Below the pieces are notes generated by a model. That model had not been told where the DNA came from, ran no database searches, and saw only the letters and a list, made by a program, of their open reading frames with translations. 64,000 nt of DNA from Hymenobacter metallicola. GTDB taxonomy: Bacteria > Bacteroidota > Bacteroidia > Cytophagales > Hymenobacteraceae. The stretch lies in assembly GCF_004745645.1 (NCBI RefSeq), contig NZ_SRMB01000001.1:434001-498000 (forward strand). Direction: 5' to 3'. Positions 61,463 through 64,000 of this stretch are shown here, in pieces. The position numbers and the translations under genes were made by a program. Each line of letters starts with the position of its first letter. Positions within the stretch are counted from its first letter, which is position 1.

Positions 61463-62566
61463 ATGATGGATGTGCTGCAACCCCCAATGGTATCGGTAAT
61501 CATGCCCGTGTACAATGGCGGCCATTTTCTGCGACCGGCCATAGAAAGTGTCCTGCACCAAACCTTTACTGATTTCGAGCTGCTTATTGTCGATGACTGC
61601 TCCTCGGATGGTAGCCGGGCGGTAGCCCAGACCTACGCAGCCGACCCACGTGTGCGGGTATTCGGCATGCCGGAGAACAAAGGCCGGGCCTTCTGCGACA
61701 ACTATGCGGCCCAGCTGGCCCGGGGGCGCTACATCGCCAAAATGGACGCCGACGATATTGCCCTGCCGCAGCGGCTACAGACGCAGGTCGCATTTCTGGA
61801 ACAACATCCGGAAGTGGACCTAACAGGCAGTTTCCTGCAATGTATCGGCGAGTCGCGCCTGGTGTATGAATACCCGGTTTCCACCGACCAGATTCGCAGC
61901 GCGGTGCTATTTGATATGCCGGTTGGTAATCCGTCGGTGTTTTTCCGCCGGAGCATCCTGCGCGAGCATGGGCTGAGTTATGATGAGTCGCTGGCCCAGA
62001 CGGAAGATTACGACTTCATCTCCCGGGCGGCCCAAAAGGTCACGATGGTGAATCAGCCCGAGGTGCTGGTGCAGTACCGGACGCAGGCGGCCCCGGTCAA
62101 AGCCAAAATTCTTGCTGCGCGCCTGGCTCAGGCCAACCGAATCCGGGAGCGGCTGCTACGCGACATCAACATTCCCTTTACCCGGCGGGAGCTACGGGTG
62201 CATAATACCGTATGCAGTTACCCGTTCCGCCTGGGCAATTTGTCGTTGGAAGAGGTGCACACCTGGCTCTGGAAACTCTATGTGCATACCCAAGTCAGCA
62301 CTTCGCTTCACTCGGCCACAATGCTCAAATGCATTGCCGAACGATGGTTCCTGACCTGTTACAATAATTGCAGTTCGAGCGTCCGAGGCTTGCAAACCTT
62401 TTACAACTTCCCCCTCAGCCGGGAATATCCCCTCGGAGCCAAGCTACGGCTGAAGTTCTGGGTGAAAGATTTGAAGGCGCGGTTTGCTCCACCCATACCG
62501 ACGGTCCTCAGCGTACAGCCGGTTGTGGAGCGGGTCCGTAGAAAAGCCCGTCTAGCGGGTGCCTAA
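61463..62566 (+). CDS. Family 2 glycosyltransferase
   Basis: A 367-residue GT-A fold enzyme. The nucleotide-sugar site is VSVIMPVYNGGHFLRPAIESVL, with FELLIVDDCSSDGS and the DxD motif in YIAKMDADDIALPQRL. GNPSVFFRRSILREHG and DESLAQTEDYDFISRAA (acceptor-side ED motif) follow. No membrane helices are visible, so it is probably a soluble or peripheral transferase of surface glycan synthesis. I chose the first of two adjacent ATGs at 61463; the frame is open to 61412. It is an isolated gene, so donor and acceptor are unknown. Confidence 0.9.
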   Translation: MMDVLQPPMVSVIMPVYNGGHFLRPAIESVLHQTFTDFELLIVDDCSSDGSRAVAQTYAADPRVRVFGMPENKGRAFCDNYAAQLARGRYIAKMDADDIALPQRLQTQVAFLEQHPEVDLTGSFLQCIGESRLVYEYPVSTDQIRSAVLFDMPVGNPSVFFRRSILREHGLSYDESLAQTEDYDFISRAAQKVTMVNQPEVLVQYRTQAAPVKAKILAARLAQANRIRERLLRDINIPFTRRELRVHNTVCSYPFRLGNLSLEEVHTWLWKLYVHTQVSTSLHSATMLKCIAERWFLTCYNNCSSSVRGLQTFYNFPLSREYPLGAKLRLKFWVKDLKARFAPPIPTVLSVQPVVERVRRKARLAGA

Positions 62567-62605
62567 ACCCGCTGCTGCGGTCGGCAAAATTCTCGTGAGT
62601 TTTAC

Positions 62606-62645
62606 GACGCGTGCCAAAGGCCTCCTCGGGCTTTTGGCACGCGTC
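62606..62645 (+). terminator. Terminator after the GT2 gene
   Basis: The perfect stem GACGCGTGCCAAA / TTTGGCACGCGTC (13 bp) lies 40 bp past the stop. The loop GGCCTCCTCGGGCT can pair further. No long T-run follows. Confidence 0.7.
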
Positions 62646-62791
62646 CTGCTTTCGGGGTATTGGTTACCGGCAGGTTGGGAAAAGTCAATTGGTTGAGCCC
62701 ACAGCTGCTGCCTGCGGGAACGCCGAGCAGGCAGCTATTCTTAAAAGATAAATTAAAGGCTGATTAAAGCAGAAGATATAGGCGGTAGTGA

Positions 62792-62813
62792 GAACGTTCC
62801 CGGTAACGTTTGC
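62792..62813. promoter_or_regulatory. LacI-type operator-like palindrome upstream of GH28
   Basis: The site contains AACGTT twice as GAACGTTCCCGGTAACGTTT, with a GGGAACGTT-like dyad. CG-centred repeats of this kind are typical of LacI-family operators for sugar-use genes. It lies about 200 bp before the pectinase ATG. The rest of the 444-bp gap (62567-63010) holds the GT2 terminator and AT-rich sequence without a gene. Confidence 0.4.
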
Positions 62814-63010
62814 ATAGAAAATAAAGACCTTCCTGTGAAGAATCCTGAATTTCCTTCAATCTTAACGAACGGATAGGCTAGGGTATCTTCTGGCTTACTT
62901 CTTGGAATAGTGTAATCAAGGAAGCAATTCGGTAGTGTTGTCTGCTTGCCTGGTTGCTTCCTTTCGTAGTCTGCTTTCCCACCACCCCCGGTAGACGTTA
63001 ACCACCCCGT

Positions 63011-64000
63011 ATGAAATTTCCTTTTGCTTCCCCGGCCGCCTTTAGCCTGCTACTTGCCAGCCTGAGTGCTGCGGCCGCCGACCAACCCAAGCCTAATCTA
63101 CCGGCCGTCAAAACGCCTGCCTTTCGCGCCGATACCCTGTCTATTCTCAAGTTCGGCGCCGTGGCCGACGGGCTGACCAAAACTACGGCTATTCAACAAG
63201 CCATTGACGCCGCTGGCAAAGCCGGTGGGGGCGTCGTGCTGGTACCCCGCGGGCACTGGCTTACGGCCCCCATCGAAATGCGTAGCAACGTGAACCTGCA
63301 CTTGGCCAAAGGCGCCCTGGTCCAGTTCAGCAAGGAGCGCGCTGATTACCACTTGATCAAGACCAGCTGGGAAGGGGTGGCCGCCGTGCGCAACCAGGCC
63401 CAGATCTACGGTAAAGACCTCGAAAACATTGCCATTACGGGTAAAGGGGTGTTCGACGGCGACGGGGGCACCTGGCGCTCGGTGAAGAAAAACAAGCTGA
63501 CCGAAACCCAGTGGAAGCGCCTGGTGGAAGGCGGCGGGGTGACCAACGAGAAAAAAGATACCTGGTACCCGTCGGCCTCCTCGCTCAAGGGCTCAACTAT
63601 TCCCGAAGCCTTTTACCTGAAGCCGGGGAAGGACGTGAAGGACTACGAGGAAATCAAGGATTTCCTGCGGCCCGACATGCTCGTGCTCGACCACTGCAAG
63701 CGCCTGCTGCTGGAAGGGGTGACGTTCCAGAACTCGCCGGCCTGGTCCTTGCACCCGCTGATGAGCGAGGATATTACGGTGCGCAACGTGACGGTGCTCA
63801 ACCCCGAGTATGGGCAGAACACCGACGCCATCGACCTGGAGTCGTGCAAAAACGGCATCGTGGAAGGCTGCACCTTCGACGTGGGCGACGACGGCATCTG
63901 CATCAAATCGGGCCGCGACGAGCAGGGGCGGCAGCGGGGCATGCCCACCGAAAACTTCATCATCCGCGACACGAAAGTGTACCACGCCCACGGCGGCTTC
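63011..64000 (+). CDS. GH28 family polygalacturonase-like enzyme (partial, C-terminus beyond the right edge)
   Basis: 330 codons in the window, open to the edge. The signal peptide ends LLLASLSAAAA. The parallel beta-helix begins LSILKFGAVADGLTKTTAIQQAIDAA, the usual opening of GH28 pectinases. Catalytic motifs visible are NTDAIDLESC (NTD), VGDDGICIKSG (DD) and the start of the HGG motif (AHGGF), which ends exactly at the edge; the final RxK motif is outside. It should hydrolyse galacturonan-type pectin in the periplasm or outside the cell. An insert with KLTETQWKRLVEGGGVTNEK between early coils is typical of Bacteroidota members. A LacI-type operator-like site lies upstream. Confidence 0.9.
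   Translation, partial: MKFPFASPAAFSLLLASLSAAAADQPKPNLPAVKTPAFRADTLSILKFGAVADGLTKTTAIQQAIDAAGKAGGGVVLVPRGHWLTAPIEMRSNVNLHLAKGALVQFSKERADYHLIKTSWEGVAAVRNQAQIYGKDLENIAITGKGVFDGDGGTWRSVKKNKLTETQWKRLVEGGGVTNEKKDTWYPSASSLKGSTIPEAFYLKPGKDVKDYEEIKDFLRPDMLVLDHCKRLLLEGVTFQNSPAWSLHPLMSEDITVRNVTVLNPEYGQNTDAIDLESCKNGIVEGCTFDVGDDGICIKSGRDEQGRQRGMPTENFIIRDTKVYHAHGGF

Overview
The window reads as chromosomal DNA of a GC-rich Bacteroidota, most likely Hymenobacteraceae (Hymenobacter-like). This rests on two TonB-dependent receptors, recurrent -7 boxes of the Bacteroidota type (TAnnTTTG), start codons without clear Shine-Dalgarno sequences, Bacteroidota lipoprotein signals and family-level protein resemblance. 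The genus is an inference. I found no phage, integrase, transposase, CRISPR array, rRNA or tRNA. It looks like ordinary chromosome with many short transcription units separated by strong hairpin terminators.

Layout. 1-4.6 kb: a ferric-siderophore TonB receptor followed by a PepSY membrane protein (cut by the left edge), and a divergent Crp/Fnr regulator. 4.8-10.6 kb: a DODA-type dioxygenase, a lipoprotein, a ModE-type regulator with a second TonB receptor, and an S1/P1 nuclease. 10.7-15.2 kb: a response regulator, a multi-PAS histidine kinase and a membrane acyltransferase. 15.6-32.1 kb: a GH63-like glucosidase and then housekeeping and transport genes (dienelactone hydrolase, SBF-like transporter, ankyrin protein, LLM oxidoreductase, DHA2 exporter, TSUP transporter, HAD phosphatase, SDR, Fpg-type glycosylase, PhzF, M48-like peptidase). 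32.4-38.6 kb: an ABC exporter, an MFS exporter with a C-terminal monooxygenase-like tail, a DUF1264 lipoprotein, a STAS protein and a LigD-phosphoesterase-like relic. 39-46.2 kb: a CheB esterase, a giant CheB-CheR-PAS protein and a five-PAS histidine kinase. 46.3-49.3 kb: a large unassigned envelope protein and a VTT-domain membrane protein. 49.5-60.6 kb: a central-carbon block with GH15 hydrolase, KDPG aldolase, rpiA, pgl, zwf, gnd, an LLM oxidoreductase and a fused trehalose-6-phosphate synthase/phosphatase. 60.8-64 kb: a small Cys-rich protein, a GT2 glycosyltransferase and the start of a GH28 pectinase.

How the parts connect. gnd-zwf-pgl forms one operon for the oxidative pentose phosphate pathway and converges on rpiA, with eda just beyond. 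GH15 and the OtsA-OtsB fusion flank this block, which suggests trehalose or alpha-glucan turnover feeding it. The clearest regulatory signal is a 23-bp palindrome (half-site TTATTTAGAAT). It occurs twice at the siderophore receptor promoter and twice at the promoter of the Cys-rich protein 57 kb away. In both places one copy lies just upstream of the -33 element and one just downstream of the -7 element, as expected of a Fur/DtxR-type iron operator. A LacI-type operator-like palindrome precedes the GH28 gene.
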